DNA from: Serilophus lunatus
Taxonomy: Eukaryota; Chordata; Aves; Passeriformes; Eurylaimidae
Assembly (NCBI GenBank): GCA_013399895.1
Contig: VXBA01001686.1
Location: forward strand, 124,001-188,000
Reading direction: 5' to 3'
Length of the DNA: 64,000 bases
Shown here: piece by piece, positions 62,016-64,000 of the stretch
How the letters are laid out: each line of letters starts with the position of its first letter
Position numbering within the stretch: the first letter of the stretch is position 1
Program-made: the position numbers and the translations under genes
The notes under the pieces: model-generated
What the model was told of the DNA's origin: nothing
What the model saw: the letters and a program-made list of their open reading frames with translations, nothing else
Database searches by the model: none

Positions 62016-64000
62016 CTTCAGATTCACACAGACTGTTGTTGGAACTAAATCTCAGAAAGTCTTCCTCTGTGGTTCTGGTGGCAGGATTAGAGCTGACTGT
62101 TATTTTCCTTTTTAATTCTGTGTTTGCAGAAGACGGTTAATTAGACTGCACAAAAAATAAGATTTTGACATCCACGATGTCAAACTGCCACTGCTTTAGA
62201 TTTTTAAGGGCTTTTTTCATACTCAGTGTTTTAAATGCAAAGCTTTGCATGTAGAATTGTGCACAGTGTAATGCTAAATTAATTTTGTTGGCATGAAATC
62301 TTGATTTTTAAAAAATTGTAATTAGGAAAAAAATCTTTCCTTACTTGAGACATTATTTCAATTAATTCACGAGTCTTCTCCCATTCCTACCACCAGTTCT
62401 ATCCGTATTATTTACTTAATATTGCTATTCATTAGATATTTCAGTACTAGAGGAAATATGCTAAAGAATAGCCCCATTAAAGGGCTGGTTAAGGGTCATG
62501 ATGGCAGTGTCACTGTGGAATCTATTCTTTTATTCTATATCTAGAAGATCCAGTCAGTACTGTGACTCCACACTTTTAAATTTGAGATTTATTGTTTGTC
62601 CCATTGGGAATCCCAGACTGGAAAATACAATACAAATTGTATATGCGTTCTTTCACAACTTCACATTTTCTTTTTTGCAAATGGGAGAATAATACCAAGT
62701 AAACAAAATGAGACTCTCTTTGGCTCACCCATCTGCATCAAATCTCGGGATCTATACTAATCTATACTTAAAAAGAAAACAAGCTGAAGTTGAACACAAA
62801 GTGGTTAAAAAATCTCATGTCCGAATTGAGAAGTTTGTGTCTATGTAAAGTCCTGAATACAGCTCTACTGAACCTAGAATTGGAACCCACAAACTGAGAA
62901 CAAAGATCTTGAACATGTAACAGGTGCTCTGGTTTCTCAGCCAGCACTTGCTCAAGCAGTCAGTCTTCTGTCATTGGAGGAAAATATGCACAGGAATAGA
63001 GTTACCCTTTCCACAGTTTGGAGAGGCATGGTCTGTGTTCTTTGTCTTTGTGCTGTTGTCAAAGAGGCTGATGTGAGAAATGAGTCCTGGGGAAGGGGTT
63101 TGCAAGGAGCTTGCCATTCCAAGAGGGACAGGAACCAGCAAGGCCCAGCAGAGCTGGCAGCTGCGTGGTGCTGGGTCAGGCTCCTGTGGGCAGGAGTCTG
63201 CCCAGGAGGGACATGGCACAGGGGTGAAATGTTGGGCAGCATCACAATGCACCCAGAGGTCAGGTTCAGAAGGACAATTCTCACTTATCTGATGCTTGTT
63301 CAGGCATCAGATCAAGGGCTGCTTGGCTCGTGGAGGATGCCTACACAGAGTGTTGTGATCTACTATTTCTGTAAGATTTAAAGAGAGATTCTGGAAGAGG
63401 CACTTCCATTTCCCAGCATCATACAACTCATATTCAGAGCAGCCCTTAGCTGATGTGTTCTCTGCATGCCTATGATAGTAAGAAATGTCTAAAATGTGGT
63501 ATTTCTTTGCTTGGAAAACTGGTGCATCACTAAACTCAAATACTGCCCTGAACCCTGTTAAACCATTTGTTTAAAGGGGTTCAGCTGTTATCCAGAGAGT
63601 CATGCGTTTTCACAAATGCTTTTCTTCATCTAAATTAGCTGTTCTAAAATTATTTTGTTAACGAAACAAAATGAAAACCCCAGGGAGCCTAACCTCGGAA
63701 AGAAACTTGGAGAATTCTAAGTACTTTCATTAAAAAACCTTAAAACATTAGGATTTATTTAGCAAAATAATGTGATTTTTGTTAAGCATCAGGCTTGTAA
63801 TGTTGTATTGTAAGAAATAATGTCTCAAACATAAATTAGGAGAAAGAAGAAGCTGCCAAAGGAATATTCACACACCTTCAATGTTACCGTTAGTGTTGTG
63901 CCCTCAGCAGGATTTTTCTCAGTGAATGTTGGGTGGACTGAAGATGTAGCACCCTCATTTTATGCATATGCGCGAAACAAAGCCAATTTTAAATACAGAG

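Larger units (their letters stand above)
57646..64000. other. Region right of the CpG island: no coding exon identified
   Basis: The first 300 bp complete the CpG island. After that the region holds a GT microsatellite and two CR1 fragments, with unique AT-rich DNA between. I searched the plus strand for VEZT exon 2 (motif like NSPLYQYLQDLGHTDF) and did not find it. It may be VEZT intron 1 (inference from mammalian gene order). Confidence 0.6.

Overview
This is 64 kb of vertebrate nuclear DNA, most likely from a bird. It is AT-rich and intron-rich, with short exons bounded by GT-AG introns. It contains CR1-type LINE fragments whose 3' tail matches the avian CR1 end, a CpG-island promoter and two runs of N (3978-4712 and 57309-57645). 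Nothing looks bacterial or phage: I see no operons, no CRISPR array and no tRNA or rRNA gene.

The window holds one recognisable protein gene, FGD6 (FYVE, RhoGEF and PH domain-containing protein 6), on the minus strand. I traced 14 consecutive coding exons by splice sites and reading phase. The start codon is at 57149-57147 in the CpG island. A 2440-nt exon 2 (45468-47907) encodes a long, probably disordered, proline-rich N-terminal half. Exon 3 encodes an acidic linker. Exons 4-11 encode the DH (RhoGEF) domain, and exons 11/12-14 begin the first PH domain. The joined exons give 3512 coding nt (about 1170 residues) without a frame break. The last roughly 260 residues expected from the family (end of PH1, FYVE finger, second PH) lie beyond the left edge.

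From right to left along the gene: promoter, exon 1 and a gap at 57.1-57.6 kb; intron 1 (9.2 kb); exon 2; intron 2 (16.7 kb, with two CR1 fragments and an unusual 0.4-kb direct duplication); exons 3-5 at 28.7-25.8 kb; intron 5 (8.3 kb); exons 6-8 at 17.4-15.6 kb; exon 9 at 10.1 kb; exons 10-12 at 7.6-6.8 kb; exon 13 at 5.2 kb; a purine-rich gap in intron 13; exon 14 at 3.1 kb; and part of intron 14.

The right flank (57.6-64 kb) continues the CpG island and then holds two CR1 3' ends on the minus strand, with no coding exon I can defend. In mammals VEZT starts head-to-head with FGD6. If that order is kept here, the VEZT first exon would sit in or beside the 57309-57645 gap.

I found no novel multi-gene system. 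The items most worth checking are the near-identical 290-bp core of the direct duplication at 34.5 and 36.8 kb, an upstream ORF in the FGD6 leader, and the unsequenced probable bidirectional promoter.
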